DNA from: Oceaniradius stylonematis
GTDB taxonomy: Bacteria > Pseudomonadota > Alphaproteobacteria > Rhizobiales > Rhizobiaceae
Direction of reading: 5' to 3'
NCBI RefSeq assembly: GCF_003149475.2
Contig: NZ_QFWV02000005.1
Coordinates: forward strand, 33,390-92,418
Length of the DNA stretch: 59,029 bases
Within the stretch, counting starts at the first letter, position 1; each line of letters begins with the position of its first letter. Made by a program: the position numbers and the translations under genes. Of this stretch, positions 9,294 to 18,599 are shown piece by piece. The notes under the pieces are model-generated. The model saw nothing but the letters and a program-made list of their open reading frames with translations. It was not told the origin of the DNA and searched no databases.

Positions 9294-9374
9294 GTTCCGG
9301 TCTCAACGGGCCATGGGTTGCAATGGGCGGCAAACGGTCTATGTCCGCTGCGCATCCTCCCAACGGCCGCGATC

Positions 9375-10319
9375 ATGACTAGCCAAGACCAAATCCTGAT
9401 ATCGGCAAAGTCGGTCACCAAGACCTATGAGGACGGCTTCCAGGCGCTCAAGGGCGTCGATCTCGACATTGTCGATGGCGAGATCATCGCGCTGCTCGGC
9501 CCCAACGGCGCCGGAAAGACGACGCTGATCTCGATCATCTGCGGGATCGTGAACGCCTCGTCGGGCACGGTGACGGTGGCCGGCCACGACATCGTCGACG
9601 ATTACCGCAAGACGCGCAGCCTGATCGGGCTGGTTCCGCAGGAACTGACGACGGACGCGTTCGAGAGCGTGTGGTCGACCGTCTCCTTCTCGCGCGGCCT
9701 GTTCGGCAAACCGGCAAATCCGGCCCATATCGAAAAGGTCCTCAAGGACCTGTCGCTGTGGGACAAGAAAGACAACAGGATCATGCAGCTTTCGGGCGGC
9801 ATGAAACGCCGGGTGCTGATCGCCAAAGCGCTCGCACACGAACCGCGTATCCTGTTCCTGGACGAGCCGACCGCCGGCGTCGATGTCGAACTGCGCAAGG
9901 ACATGTGGGCGGTGGTCGAGCAATTGCGCGCCGATGGCGTGACCATCATTCTGACGACGCACTATATCGAGGAAGCCGAAGCGATTGCCGACCGGATCGG
10001 CGTCATCAACAAGGGCGAGATCATCGTCGTCGAGGAAAAGGCGGCACTGATGACCAAGCTGGGACAGAAGTCGCTGCGTCTTGACCTGCACGCCCCGCTG
10101 ACCCGTATTCCCGACAATCTGTCGGCTTTCACGGGCGCGCTCGATCTGTCCGAGGACGGCTCGGTTTTGACCTACAGCTACGACACCAGCGCCGAGCGCA
10201 CCGGCATCACGCGCCTTCTCGCAGGCCTTGCTGAAGCAGACGTCCGCGTCGCCGATCTTTCGACACACCAGAGTTCGCTGGAAGACATTTTCGTTGATCT
10301 CGTCAGGGAGCAGGCATGA
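9375..10319 (+). CDS. ABC transporter ATP-binding protein (ABC-2 export type)
   Basis: A 314-aa ATPase with Walker [10 protein letters not shown] (residues 42-50), signature [15 protein letters not shown], Walker [13 protein letters not shown] and switch region [15 protein letters not shown]. About 90 C-terminal residues after the core are typical of YadG/CcmA-like export ATPases. ATG at 9375 is where homology begins; a longer open frame to 9240 would cover the dyads upstream and is rejected. The gene ends by a 4-bp ATGA overlap with its permease. Together they resemble the YadG-YadH pair; substrate unknown. Confidence 0.92.
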   Translation: MTSQDQILISAKSVTKTYEDGFQALKGVDLDIVDGEIIALLGPNGAGKTTLISIICGIVNASSGTVTVAGHDIVDDYRKTRSLIGLVPQELTTDAFESVWSTVSFSRGLFGKPANPAHIEKVLKDLSLWDKKDNRIMQLSGGMKRRVLIAKALAHEPRILFLDEPTAGVDVELRKDMWAVVEQLRADGVTIILTTHYIEEAEAIADRIGVINKGEIIVVEEKAALMTKLGQKSLRLDLHAPLTRIPDNLSAFTGALDLSEDGSVLTYSYDTSAERTGITRLLAGLAEADVRVADLSTHQSSLEDIFVDLVREQA

Positions 10320-11077
10320 ACGGCCGCGCGATACTGGCGATCTACCGCTATGAGATGGCGCGCATGTGGCGCACGATCGGCCAGAGCGTCGTCTCGCCCG
10401 TGCTGTCGACATCGCTCTATTTCATCGTTTTCGGTGCGGCGATCGGCTCGCAGATGCAGGAAATCGACGGCGTGTCCTACGGCGCGTTTCTCGTGCCCGG
10501 TCTCGTCATGCTGTCGCTTTTGACCCAAAGCGTTTCCAACGCCGCTTTCGGCATCTATTTCCCCAAATTCACCGGCACGATCTACGAGGTCCTGTCGGCG
10601 CCGGTTTCGGCATTCGAGATCCTGTGCGGCTATGTGGGCGCGGCGGCAACCAAGTCGCTGATCCTTGGCGCGATCATCCTCGCAACGGCGACGCTCTTCG
10701 TCGACCTGCAGATCGCCCATCCCTTCTGGATGCTGTTCTTCCTCGTGCTGACGGCGGTCACCTTCTCGCTGCTGGGCTTCATCATCGGCATCTGGGCGGA
10801 CGGGTTCGACCAGCTGCAGATCGTGCCGCTTCTGGTGATCACGCCGCTGGTGTTTCTGGGCGGCAGCTTCTACTCGATATCCATGCTGCCGGACTTCTGG
10901 CAGACGGTGACGCTGTTCAATCCGGTGCTCTATCTTGTCAGCGGCTTCCGCTGGAGCTTTTACGAGATTTCCGATGTCAGCCCAATGATCTCGATCCTCG
11001 CGATTCTGGTGTTCCTGACCGTGTGCTGCACGATCATCTGGTGGATCTTCAAGACGGGCTACCGGCTGAAGAGCTGA
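10316..11077 (+). CDS. ABC-2 type permease (YadH-like)
   Basis: A 253-aa membrane protein with six predicted helices. Typical ABC-2 features are [16 protein letters not shown] in the first helix, [18 protein letters not shown], and the C-terminal loop [20 protein letters not shown]. The start codon overlaps the ATPase stop, indicating one operon. The family exports sugars, lipids or drugs in different bacteria; no cargo gene is adjacent. Confidence 0.92.
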   Translation: MNGRAILAIYRYEMARMWRTIGQSVVSPVLSTSLYFIVFGAAIGSQMQEIDGVSYGAFLVPGLVMLSLLTQSVSNAAFGIYFPKFTGTIYEVLSAPVSAFEILCGYVGAAATKSLILGAIILATATLFVDLQIAHPFWMLFFLVLTAVTFSLLGFIIGIWADGFDQLQIVPLLVITPLVFLGGSFYSISMLPDFWQTVTLFNPVLYLVSGFRWSFYEISDVSPMISILAILVFLTVCCTIIWWIFKTGYRLKS

Positions 11078-11083
11078 GCGGCT

Positions 11084-11503
11084 TCACAGCGAATGGGCTG
11101 GATAAAGCCGCTTCATGGCCGCTAGGTCCGATGCGACGATCTGTTCGAGCACGCCCAGATCGATGTTCTTCAGCCGGCCGATATAGAGGCACGAGACCGA
11201 GTGCCGGTGCGGGCCGAGCCGTTCGAGCAGATCGGAATGGTTCTTCAGGCCGGTCATCGCGTAGACGACCATGTTGGCCTTGCGCGGCGAGAACCCGGTC
11301 AGGAAGAAGCGGTGGCGGCTGCCGTCGGCGCGCGCATATTCGTAGTTGCCATAGCCGATCAGGCTGTCGCCCCACATTATCGGTGCCGCACCGGTGACGC
11401 GGTTCATCATGTCCAGAACCGTTGCCGCATCCTCGCGCCGGCCAGCATTTTCGACCGATGCCAAAAACGCATCGACCGAAGCGCCGGTCGGCCGCGTCTT
11501 CAT
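11084..11503 (-). CDS. DUF1801 domain-containing protein
   Basis: A 139-aa protein matching the DUF1801 (YdhG-like) fold: VDAFLASVENAGRREDA, MMNRVTGAAPIMWGDSLIGYG, RFFLTGFSPRKANMVVYAM and CLYIGRLKNIDLGVLEQIV. The biochemical role of the family is not established. It follows pdxH on the same strand; a GTG at 11512 would overlap the pdxH stop by 4 bp (GTGA), whereas the ATG at 11503 is 5 bp after the stop. Either start implies co-translation with pdxH. Confidence 0.85.
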   Translation of the reverse strand: MKTRPTGASVDAFLASVENAGRREDAATVLDMMNRVTGAAPIMWGDSLIGYGNYEYARADGSRHRFFLTGFSPRKANMVVYAMTGLKNHSDLLERLGPHRHSVSCLYIGRLKNIDLGVLEQIVASDLAAMKRLYPAHSL

Positions 11504-11508
11504 CTCGC

Positions 11509-12129
11509 TCACGGATAGAAGCGCGCGGTCCGCCAGTCGGCGCCCTCGTCGTCGCGCGTGAAGACGAAACGGTCGTGCAGCCGGAACTTGCCGTCCTTCC
11601 AGAATTCGACATAGGTCGGCGACAGGCGAAAGCCCGACCAGTGCGGCGGGCGCGGAATGTCGCCGATGGCGTATTTGGCGGTGAAACGGGCGACTTCCTT
11701 TTCGAGCGCGAACTTGCTCTCGAGCGGGCGAGACTGGCGCGAAGCCCAGGCGCCGATGCGGCTGCCGCGCGGCCGCGACGCATAATAGGCATCGGCCTCT
11801 TCGTCGTCGACGACCGTGACCGGGCCGCGCAGGCGCACCTGGCGCCGCAGGCTCTTCCAGTGAAAGCACATGGCCGCCTGCCGGTTGGCCAGCAGTTCGG
11901 CGCCCTTCTGGCTTTCGAAGTTCGTGTAGAAGACGAAACCGCTCTCGTCGAACCCCTTCAAGAGCACCATCCGGACATTTGGAAGGCCGTGCTCGTCGGC
12001 CGTTGCCAGCGACAGTGCGTTCGGGTCGTTCGGTTCGGATTTCCCGGCCTCCGCCAGCCAGTCCGCAAACAGGCCGAACGGGTCGGCTTCCATGGCGGGA
12101 TCACGTTCTGTTAACCGGGCCTCGGGCAT
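11509..12129 (-). CDS. pdxH: Pyridoxine/pyridoxamine 5'-phosphate oxidase
   Basis: PdxH is the FMN enzyme that oxidises pyridoxine- or pyridoxamine-phosphate to pyridoxal 5'-phosphate. The 206-aa protein has the expected length and motifs: [46 protein letters not shown], and the C-terminal signature [14 protein letters not shown] ending WRTARFYP. It is upstream of the DUF1801 gene in the same transcript and diverges from the lipoprotein gene by only 14 bp, so the two promoters must overlap neighbouring coding sequence. Confidence 0.96.
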   Translation of the reverse strand: MPEARLTERDPAMEADPFGLFADWLAEAGKSEPNDPNALSLATADEHGLPNVRMVLLKGFDESGFVFYTNFESQKGAELLANRQAAMCFHWKSLRRQVRLRGPVTVVDDEEADAYYASRPRGSRIGAWASRQSRPLESKFALEKEVARFTAKYAIGDIPRPPHWSGFRLSPTYVEFWKDGKFRLHDRFVFTRDDEGADWRTARFYP

Positions 12130-12143
12130 GATCGGTCTCTGGT

Positions 12144-12701
12144 GTGGGGTTTGTCGGGGTCGCGGTTTTGACCGCTCGGTATCGTTTCAGCTGCAAATTC
12201 ACGGCCCGCGCGCGGGCTGTCAAGGCGCGTTCCGCCGTGATCGGCCATGGCGCCGCTGCGGTCGTTGCCCTGTCGGCGCTGGCCGGCTGCGCCGTTGGCG
12301 GCAATCCCATTGACGACGCCATCTCCACCAGCGCCATTTCGCTCGCCGATCCCGCACCATCGATCGCCACAGACCCGTTCGCGCCACAGCGTGCCGGCGA
12401 TCCGGGCGACACGGACCGGCTGATCGACGAGGACACGATCCGTCTTGCCGTGACGACCGCCGATCTGGGAAAACTGAACGATGGCGCGCTGCCCTGGGCG
12501 AGCGCCGCCACCGGATCGAGCGGTACGATTACCGAGATCAGCCAGGGCGAACTGGCCGGTCAGACATGCCGCCGGTTCTCGGCGACCCGAAACGCATATG
12601 ACGGTGTGACGCTCTATCGGGGCGAAGTGTGCCTCGATCCCCGTTCCGGCTGGTGGACGCGCAGTCTGGCGCCAGCCGGCACCCTGCGAGACGCCGGCTA
12701 A
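12144..12701 (+). CDS. RT0821/Lpp0805-type surface lipoprotein
   Basis: A 185-aa protein with a lipobox (ALSALAGC, Cys at about residue 49) preceded by a hydrophobic helix, so it is probably an outer-membrane or periplasmic lipoprotein. The mature part ends with the pattern of the RT0821/Lpp0805 surface family: [38 protein letters not shown] and SGWWTRS. The annotated GTG start gives an unusually long leader before the lipobox; a TTG at about 12168 would be nearer the usual length. The function of the family is unknown. Confidence 0.75.
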   Translation: MGFVGVAVLTARYRFSCKFTARARAVKARSAVIGHGAAAVVALSALAGCAVGGNPIDDAISTSAISLADPAPSIATDPFAPQRAGDPGDTDRLIDEDTIRLAVTTADLGKLNDGALPWASAATGSSGTITEISQGELAGQTCRRFSATRNAYDGVTLYRGEVCLDPRSGWWTRSLAPAGTLRDAG

Positions 12702-12775
12702 GTCCCGCTTTTCAGGCTGGAATTCGGCCGCTCCATTCCCCATATCGACGCAGACGACTGACATTGGAGGGATTG

Positions 12776-13759
12776 ATGCGCGATCCTTATGCGGTTCTCG
12801 GCGTCTCCAAGACGGCGAGCGCGGCGGAGATCAAATCCGCCTTCCGCAAGCTGGCGAAACAATTTCATCCGGACGCCAATCCGGACAACGCGAAGGCCAA
12901 GGAGCGTTTCGCGGAGGCTTCGCGCGCCTATGAGATCGTCGGCGACGCCGACAAGCGCAAGAAGTTCGACCGCGGCGAGATCGACGCCGAGGGGCGCGAG
13001 ACATTCCAGGGCTATCCCGGCGGCAACGGCTTTACCGGCGCCGACGGGTTCGATGACCTGTTCGGCGGCCGGGCGCGGGGCCAGGCGCATGCCGGCGGCT
13101 TCGACGCCGAGGACATTCTCAAAACGGTCTTTGGTGGCGGTTTTGGTGGCGCGCAGGCCGGCGGACCCCGTCGAACCTTCTCACAGGCCGAGTTCGAGAC
13201 GATGTTCGGCGATCCGCCGGGAGGCGGACGCGCGCGCCAGGGCCGGGCCGCGCCGCCGAAAGGCCGCGACATCGAGATGCCGTTGGCGGTGCCCGTGCGC
13301 GACGTCATCAATGGCGGCCAGGCCAAGCTTGCGCTGAAGGACGGGCGCACCATCGCCGTGACCGTTCCCAAAAACGTGCAGGATGGACAGATCATCCGCC
13401 TGAAGGGCCAGGGGGAAACCGGCCCCGCGGGCCATCGCGGCGATGTGTTGGCAAAGGTGCGCATCAGGCCGGAGCCCGGCATGCGGATCGATGGTCATGC
13501 GATCCATGTCGACACCGACATCGATCTGAAGACCGCCGTGCGCGGCGGCAAGGCGCCGGTGCAGACGCCGGACGGCAAGATCGCGGTCAAGATCGCGCCC
13601 TGGACCTCGTCGGGCCAGTCGCTGCGCGTGCCCGGTCGCGGCCTGCCGCAAAAGTCTGGAAAGCGCGGCGATCTTTTCGCCGTTGTGCGCATTGCCCTGG
13701 ACGAAACCGACCGCGAGGCGCTCGAACAGCTCTTTGCCGACGAGGCCGCAAAGGGCTGA
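12776..13759 (+). CDS. DnaJ-like co-chaperone without zinc finger (CbpA type)
   Basis: A 327-aa Hsp40 protein. The J domain (residues 1-68) has the HPD motif in FHPDANPD. A glycine/phenylalanine-rich linker (about 75-155, with GGGFGG) follows, then the DnaJ C-terminal substrate-binding domains: DIEMPLAVPVRDVINGGQAK, KNVQDGQIIRLKGQG, GDVLAKVRIRPEPGMRIDG, GQSLRVPGRGLP and KRGDLFAVVRI. No CxxCxGxG repeats are present, so it is a type II/CbpA-like J protein, not DnaJ itself. GGAGG lies 5 bases before the ATG at 12776. It lies before fabI. Confidence 0.92.
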   Translation: MRDPYAVLGVSKTASAAEIKSAFRKLAKQFHPDANPDNAKAKERFAEASRAYEIVGDADKRKKFDRGEIDAEGRETFQGYPGGNGFTGADGFDDLFGGRARGQAHAGGFDAEDILKTVFGGGFGGAQAGGPRRTFSQAEFETMFGDPPGGGRARQGRAAPPKGRDIEMPLAVPVRDVINGGQAKLALKDGRTIAVTVPKNVQDGQIIRLKGQGETGPAGHRGDVLAKVRIRPEPGMRIDGHAIHVDTDIDLKTAVRGGKAPVQTPDGKIAVKIAPWTSSGQSLRVPGRGLPQKSGKRGDLFAVVRIALDETDREALEQLFADEAAKG

Positions 13760-13790
13760 GCCAGCCCCGGCGCACACTTCCGATTGCGCC

Positions 13791-13819
13791 TTGAAGCGCC
13801 ATGACCTTCGTGCGATATG
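13791..13819 (+). promoter_or_regulatory. Candidate sigma-70 promoter for fabI
   Basis: TTGAAG (13791-13796), a 17-base spacer and GATATG (13814-13819) lie in the 98-bp gap between the DnaJ-like gene and fabI, about 39 bp before the ATG. Confidence 0.45.
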
Positions 13820-13857
13820 CCCGGTCGTTGACATGACAGGCGCATGGAGCCGTTTTT

Positions 13858-14670
13858 ATGAGCATGGGTTCGGGCCTGATGAAGGGCAAGCGCGGCTTGG
13901 TGATCGGCCTTGCCAACAACCGGTCGGTCGCCTGGGGAATCGCCAAATCCTGCGCCGCCCATGGGGCGGAGCTCGCCCTGACCTATCAGGGCGATGCGCT
14001 GCGCCGGCGTGTCGAGCCGCTCGCCCAGGAACTCAACGCGCTGGTGGCCGGGCATCTGGATGTCACCGAACCGGAATCGCTCGATGCCGTCTTCGCCCAT
14101 CTTGAGAAGACATGGGGCCGGCTGGACTTTCTGGTCCATGCCGTTGCCTTTTCCGACAAGGATGAACTGACCGGCCGCTACGTCGATACGTCGCGCGAGA
14201 ACTTCAACCGGTCGATGGACATCTCGGTCTACTCTCTGACCGATCTTGCGCGCCGCGCCGAACCGCTGATGACCAATGGCGGGTCGATCCTTACGCTGAC
14301 CTATTACGGCGCCGAAAAGGTCATGCCCCACTACAATGTGATGGGCGTCGCCAAGGCGGCGCTGGAAGCAAGCGTACGTTATCTGGCGGTCGATCTCGGC
14401 CCGCAGGGCATTCGGGTCAATGCCGTTTCGGCCGGGCCGATCAAGACGCTGGCCGCCTCGGGAATCGGCGATTTCCGCTACATCCTGAAATGGAACGAAT
14501 ACAATTCGCCGCTGCGCAGGACCGTCAGCATCGACGAGGTTGGCGATGCCGCGCTCTATCTTCTGAGCGATCTGTCGCGGTCGGTTACCGGTGAAGTGCA
14601 CCATGTCGACAGCGGCTATCACGTCGTCGGCATGAAGGCCGTCGACGCACCCGACATCACCAAGCAATAG
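13858..14670 (+). CDS. fabI: Enoyl-[acyl-carrier-protein] reductase (NADH)
   Basis: FabI performs the last reduction of fatty-acid elongation and is the triclosan target. The 270-aa SDR-fold protein starts with the NAD-binding segment GKRGLVIGLANNRSVAWGIA. It carries the FabI active site Y-x6-K within HYNVMGVAK, plus LTYYGAEKVMP, RVNAVSAGPIKTLAASGI and a C-terminal TGEVHHVDSGYHVVGM. GGAG lies 8 bases before the ATG. The downstream phosphatase gene starts 37 bp later. Confidence 0.96.
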   Translation: MSMGSGLMKGKRGLVIGLANNRSVAWGIAKSCAAHGAELALTYQGDALRRRVEPLAQELNALVAGHLDVTEPESLDAVFAHLEKTWGRLDFLVHAVAFSDKDELTGRYVDTSRENFNRSMDISVYSLTDLARRAEPLMTNGGSILTLTYYGAEKVMPHYNVMGVAKAALEASVRYLAVDLGPQGIRVNAVSAGPIKTLAASGIGDFRYILKWNEYNSPLRRTVSIDEVGDAALYLLSDLSRSVTGEVHHVDSGYHVVGMKAVDAPDITKQ

Positions 14671-14707
14671 CGATGGCGAAACGGCAGGCGACCTTGCCGC
14701 GACCGAC

Positions 14708-15298
14708 ATGAGACCTGCCCATCCGTTCTACATGATCCGCCATGGCGAGACGGACTGGAACCGCGAGCAGCGGTTTCAGGGACAGATGGACATTCCGGTC
14801 AACCCAACCGGACTCGCGCAGGCGGCCGCCTATGCCGATATGCTGCGCGCCGAGCGCGACGACTGGTCGGGCTGGTATTTTGTGGCAAGCCCGCTGTCGC
14901 GCACGCGCACGACCATGGAGGTCCTGCGCGAAGGGCTTGGCATGGCGCCCGGCGACTACGCGCTCGACGACGATCTCAAGGAGGTCACGTTCGGCGATTG
15001 GGAAGGCCACACGCTGGAAGCTCTGCGCGACGAGGTGCCGCATCTGGTTGCCGCGCGCGAGGCTGACAAATGGAACTTCGTTGCGCCTGGCGGCGAGAGC
15101 TATGCGATCGCCGTCGACCGTGTTCGACGCTTTCTCGAGCGCCTGCAGGGACCCAGCCTGATCGTTACCCATGGCGGCATCATTCGCGGCACACGCCATC
15201 TGCTCGAGGCCATTGAAGGCGATGCCGCCGCGCGGGGCCGCATTCCCCAGGACAATATCTACCGGTTTGACGGAAACCGGGGCCGCTGGCTGCGCTGA
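14708..15298 (+). CDS. Histidine phosphatase family protein (phosphoglycerate-mutase-like)
   Basis: A 196-aa member of the branch-1 histidine phosphatases. The catalytic RHGE is in MIRHGETDWNREQRFQGQMD, with the second arginine in SPLSRTRTTMEVL, the acid in LKEVTFGDWEGHT, and the second catalytic His in LIVTHGGIIRGTR. The substrate is unknown; the family includes 2,3-PGA mutases, cobalamin phosphatases and general phosphatases, and sequence alone does not choose. It lies between fabI and aroC on the same strand. Confidence 0.9.
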   Translation: MRPAHPFYMIRHGETDWNREQRFQGQMDIPVNPTGLAQAAAYADMLRAERDDWSGWYFVASPLSRTRTTMEVLREGLGMAPGDYALDDDLKEVTFGDWEGHTLEALRDEVPHLVAAREADKWNFVAPGGESYAIAVDRVRRFLERLQGPSLIVTHGGIIRGTRHLLEAIEGDAAARGRIPQDNIYRFDGNRGRWLR

Positions 15299-15355
15299 CC
15301 GGCTTTGCATCGCAGCGCGGCTCGTCTAAAAGCCCGGTGAACTCCGGGACCCATC

Positions 15356-16453
15356 ATGTCACACAACACATTCGGTCATCTGTTTCGCGTGACGACCTGG
15401 GGCGAAAGCCACGGGCCGGCGCTTGGCTGTGTCGTCGACGGGTGCCCGCCGGGCATCCGTTTCACCGTCGCGGAAATCCAGTCCTTCCTCGACAAGCGCA
15501 AGCCGGGCCAGTCGAAATTCACCACCCAGCGCCGCGAGGCCGATGAAGTGCGCGTGCTGTCGGGCTTCATACCCGATGAGGACGATCCCGAGATGCTGAT
15601 CACCACCGGCACACCGGTGTCGATGCTGATCGAGAACACCGACCAGCGATCCAAGGACTATTCGGAGATCAAGGCCCGCTACCGGCCCGGCCATGCCGAT
15701 TTCACCTATGACACCAAATATGGACTGCGCGACTATCGCGGCGGCGGACGCTCGTCGGCGCGCGAGACCGCCGCGCGCGTCGCCGCCGGCGCGCTGGCGC
15801 GCAAGGTCGTGCCCGGCCTAGAGGTCCGCGGCGCGCTGGTTGCGATGGGCACCGAACGGATCGACCGGGCCAACTGGGATTGGGACGCGGTCGGCCACAA
15901 CCCGTTCTTCTGCCCCGACGCAAAAGCCGCCGATCGGTTCGCCGACTATCTCGACGCGATCCGCAAGGACGGCTCGTCGGTGGGCGCGGTGATCGAGGTG
16001 GTGGCGACGGGCGTGCCGGCCGGGCTTGGCGCGCCGATCTATGCCAAGCTCGACCAGGACATCGCTTCGCACCTTATGTCGATCAACGCGGTCAAGGGTG
16101 TAGAGATCGGCAACGGCTTCGAGGCGGCAACGCTGCGCGGCGAAGACAATGCCGACGAGATGCGCATCGGCGATGACGGCAGACCGGTGTTCCTCACCAA
16201 CAAGGCGGGCGGCGTCCTGGGCGGGATTTCGACCGGCGAGCCGGTGGTGTCGCGGTTCGCGGTCAAGCCGACCTCGTCGATCCTGACGCCGACCAAGTCG
16301 GTGACCAAGGACGGCAACGAAGTCGATGTTCAGACCAAGGGCCGGCACGACCCTTGCGTCGGCATTCGCGCGGTGCCGATCGGCGAAGCGATGGTGGCCT
16401 GCGCCATCGCCGACCATTATCTGCGGCACCGGGGCCAGACCGGCCGGATTTGA
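15356..16453 (+). CDS. aroC: Chorismate synthase
   Basis: AroC converts EPSP to chorismate, the final step of the shikimate pathway, using reduced FMN. The 365-aa product has the standard family blocks: [17 protein letters not shown] at the start, [16 protein letters not shown], the FMN-contact [19 protein letters not shown], and near the end [17 protein letters not shown]. Its stop is 10 bp before ribB, a typical pair in this order, so the two genes are probably co-transcribed. Confidence 0.97.
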   Translation: MSHNTFGHLFRVTTWGESHGPALGCVVDGCPPGIRFTVAEIQSFLDKRKPGQSKFTTQRREADEVRVLSGFIPDEDDPEMLITTGTPVSMLIENTDQRSKDYSEIKARYRPGHADFTYDTKYGLRDYRGGGRSSARETAARVAAGALARKVVPGLEVRGALVAMGTERIDRANWDWDAVGHNPFFCPDAKAADRFADYLDAIRKDGSSVGAVIEVVATGVPAGLGAPIYAKLDQDIASHLMSINAVKGVEIGNGFEAATLRGEDNADEMRIGDDGRPVFLTNKAGGVLGGISTGEPVVSRFAVKPTSSILTPTKSVTKDGNEVDVQTKGRHDPCVGIRAVPIGEAMVACAIADHYLRHRGQTGRI

Positions 16454-16463
16454 GGGTTTTGCG

Positions 16464-17561
16464 ATGAGTTACGATCAGGCCAGCGTGGTCGAGGCGCTGC
16501 GCGCGTTCGAAAGGGGTGAGATCGTCGTCGTCATGGACGATGACGGGCGTGAGAACGAGGGCGACCTGATCGTCGCTGCCGTGCACACCACGCCCGAGAA
16601 GATGGCTTTCATCGTCAGGCACACATCGGGCATCGTCTGTGCGCCGATGCCGCCCGAGGAAGCCAAACGGCTGAACCTTGCCCCGATGGTCGCCGAAAAC
16701 ACCGACGCCAAAGGCACCGCGTTCACCGTCTCGGTCGATTACAGGCACGGCACGACGACCGGCATTTCCGCCGACGACCGCACGGCCACGGTGCGTAATC
16801 TGGCCAATCCCAACGCGGCAGCGGAAGATTTCAACCGGCCCGGCCACATCTTCCCGCTGGTCGCGCGCGAGGGGGGCGTTTTGATGCGTTCGGGGCATAC
16901 CGAAGCGGCCGTGGATCTGTGCCGCCTGGCGGACCTGCCGCCCGTCGGCGTGATCTCAGAACTGGTCAATGATGACGGAACGGTGATGCGCGGACCGCAG
17001 GTGACCGGTTTCGCCGAGACCCATGGCCTGAAAATGGTGTCGGTCGCCGACCTGATCGCCTACCGGCAACGGCAGGAAACGCTGGTCGAGCGGGTCGACG
17101 AAAGCCATGTTCAGACCGCCGCCGGGCCGGCGACCGCCCATGCCTATACGCTGCCCTGGGATCCGATGCAGCATCTGGCGATCGTTGCCGGCGACATTCG
17201 CGACGGCCAGGAAGTGCCCGTCCGGCTTCATCTGGAGAGCGTGATCGATGACGTGTTCGGGCGAGACCGCGATCCGGTTTCGGTGCTCGAACGGATGATC
17301 GCCGAGCACGGGCGCGGCGTCGTCGTCTATCTGCGCGAGGGGTCGGTGGGTGTTGCACACCATAGCTCAAGGCCACTGACCGAAGACCATGCCGAAGCGC
17401 GCGACCGGGAGAACCAATGGCGCGAGATCGGCCTGGGCGCGCAAATCCTGCGCGATCTGGGTGTGGCGTCGATCCGGCTCTATTCGACCCGCGAGCGCCG
17501 CTATGTCGGCCTTGAGGGGTTTGGCATCCGGATCGCCTCGACCGAACGGCTGGAGGGCTAA
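16464..17561 (+). CDS. ribB: 3,4-dihydroxy-2-butanone 4-phosphate synthase with degenerate GTP cyclohydrolase II-like domain
   Basis: The N-terminal 205 residues are RibB, which turns ribulose 5-phosphate into the four-carbon riboflavin precursor. It keeps the acidic metal loop VVVMDDDGRENEGDL, RHTSGIVCAPM and RSGHTEAAVDL. The C-terminal 160 residues align with RibA (VPVRLHLESVIDDVFGRDRD, GVVVYLREGS). The three zinc cysteines of RibA (HSEC...RCDCG) are here Ser, Arg and Pro, and the EGRGIGL segment is gone. So the RibA half cannot be a zinc-dependent GTP cyclohydrolase. Similar RibB-degenerate RibA fusions are known in proteobacteria. The ATG is 10 bp after aroC. No FMN riboswitch fits in that gap. 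Confidence 0.92.
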   Translation: MSYDQASVVEALRAFERGEIVVVMDDDGRENEGDLIVAAVHTTPEKMAFIVRHTSGIVCAPMPPEEAKRLNLAPMVAENTDAKGTAFTVSVDYRHGTTTGISADDRTATVRNLANPNAAAEDFNRPGHIFPLVAREGGVLMRSGHTEAAVDLCRLADLPPVGVISELVNDDGTVMRGPQVTGFAETHGLKMVSVADLIAYRQRQETLVERVDESHVQTAAGPATAHAYTLPWDPMQHLAIVAGDIRDGQEVPVRLHLESVIDDVFGRDRDPVSVLERMIAEHGRGVVVYLREGSVGVAHHSSRPLTEDHAEARDRENQWREIGLGAQILRDLGVASIRLYSTRERRYVGLEGFGIRIASTERLEG

Positions 17562-17562
17562 G

Positions 17563-18516
17563 ATGGTGCGCGCCGGCCTTGCGACGGCGTTGCTGGCAGC
17601 CTTGTCGTCACCGGTGGCCGCCCAAACCGTTACGGCCATCGAGACCGACGGCGCGGTGACCGCTATCGTCGAGACGCTGCGCGGCAGCTATGTGGAGACC
17701 GAGCGCGGCACGTTGCGCATTGAACCGGGCGATTGCGACGGCGGCGTCTGCCTTGTCCCCGACGTCATTCGCGGCCTGCCTGCACGGGCGCCCGAAGGCG
17801 CCCTGCCCGACGGATTCGTCGCCAGTGCGTCCTCGGGCGACATCGTCCGTGCCTGGTACGGGCGGCCGACGGGCCGCTACGCCCATGGCGTTCTGGGCGA
17901 TGCGATCGAGGGCGGATCGCTGGTCGCGCAGACCGGCGGCGGCACCACGGTCGAATTCGTTTTGCCCGAATCGCAAGTGTTCGAGGACATCACGCCGCGC
18001 ATCCGCGATCTCGACAGCGACGGCAAAAACGAGATCGTGACCATCCGCGCATCGCGTTCGGGCGGTGCGGCGGTCGCCATCTACGGCATGCGCGGCGGCG
18101 ATCTGGTCGAGATCGCGTCGTCAAGCGAAAACGGCCGCGCCAACCGGTGGCTTAACATCGCCGCCATCCTGCCGGGCACCGGCGACGGCGGCACCGAGAT
18201 CGTCGGTGTGCGTACGCCGCACATTGGCGGACGTCTGTTCACGATGAGCATGGCGCCCGACGGCAGCATCACAGAGCGCAACGACATCGCCCGCGATCTC
18301 TCCAATCATCTGATCGGCTCGCGCGAACTGGGCCTGTCGGCGGTTCTGGGTGGCGAGGTCTACCTGCCTTCGCAGGACCGGCGCGCCCTGCGAAGGCCGC
18401 TTTCGGACGCCGCAGACATCGCCCTGCCCGCCCCTATCGACAAGGCCATCATCGCGGTGGCCGGGCGGCTGGTCACGGCGACCGAAGACGGACGGTTGCT
18501 CGTCGTCGAACCCTGA
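17563..18516 (+). CDS. Secreted FG-GAP/VCBS-repeat-like protein
   Basis: A 317-aa exported protein with a signal peptide (MVRAGLATALLAALSSPVAA, cleavage near AQT). The central part has a calcium-type FG-GAP motif, RIRDLDSDGKNEIVTIRA, followed by VAIYGMRGGDLVEIAS and a second related stretch around GTGDGGTEIVGVRTPHIGG, suggesting a beta-propeller. GGAGG lies 6 bases before the ATG, which follows the ribB stop by one base, so it is in the aroC-ribB transcript. Substrate or partner unknown. Confidence 0.8.
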   Translation: MVRAGLATALLAALSSPVAAQTVTAIETDGAVTAIVETLRGSYVETERGTLRIEPGDCDGGVCLVPDVIRGLPARAPEGALPDGFVASASSGDIVRAWYGRPTGRYAHGVLGDAIEGGSLVAQTGGGTTVEFVLPESQVFEDITPRIRDLDSDGKNEIVTIRASRSGGAAVAIYGMRGGDLVEIASSSENGRANRWLNIAAILPGTGDGGTEIVGVRTPHIGGRLFTMSMAPDGSITERNDIARDLSNHLIGSRELGLSAVLGGEVYLPSQDRRALRRPLSDAADIALPAPIDKAIIAVAGRLVTATEDGRLLVVEP

Positions 18517-18599
18517 CCGCCGCCAACTCGGCGGTGGAAAACGCCGGGTGTCGGCACCCCCTTATGGCAAGGTGCGCTCCGAACCCCTACCTTGACGCC

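Noticed and set aside
16454-16463. FMN riboswitch before ribB
   Set aside because: Only 10 bp separate aroC and ribB, so no RFN element can fit, and none was seen within the aroC 3' end.
18517-18545. Terminator hairpin after the FG-GAP gene (CCGCC...GGCGG)
   Set aside because: The stem is short with an 8-base loop and there is no T-run, only GGAAAA.
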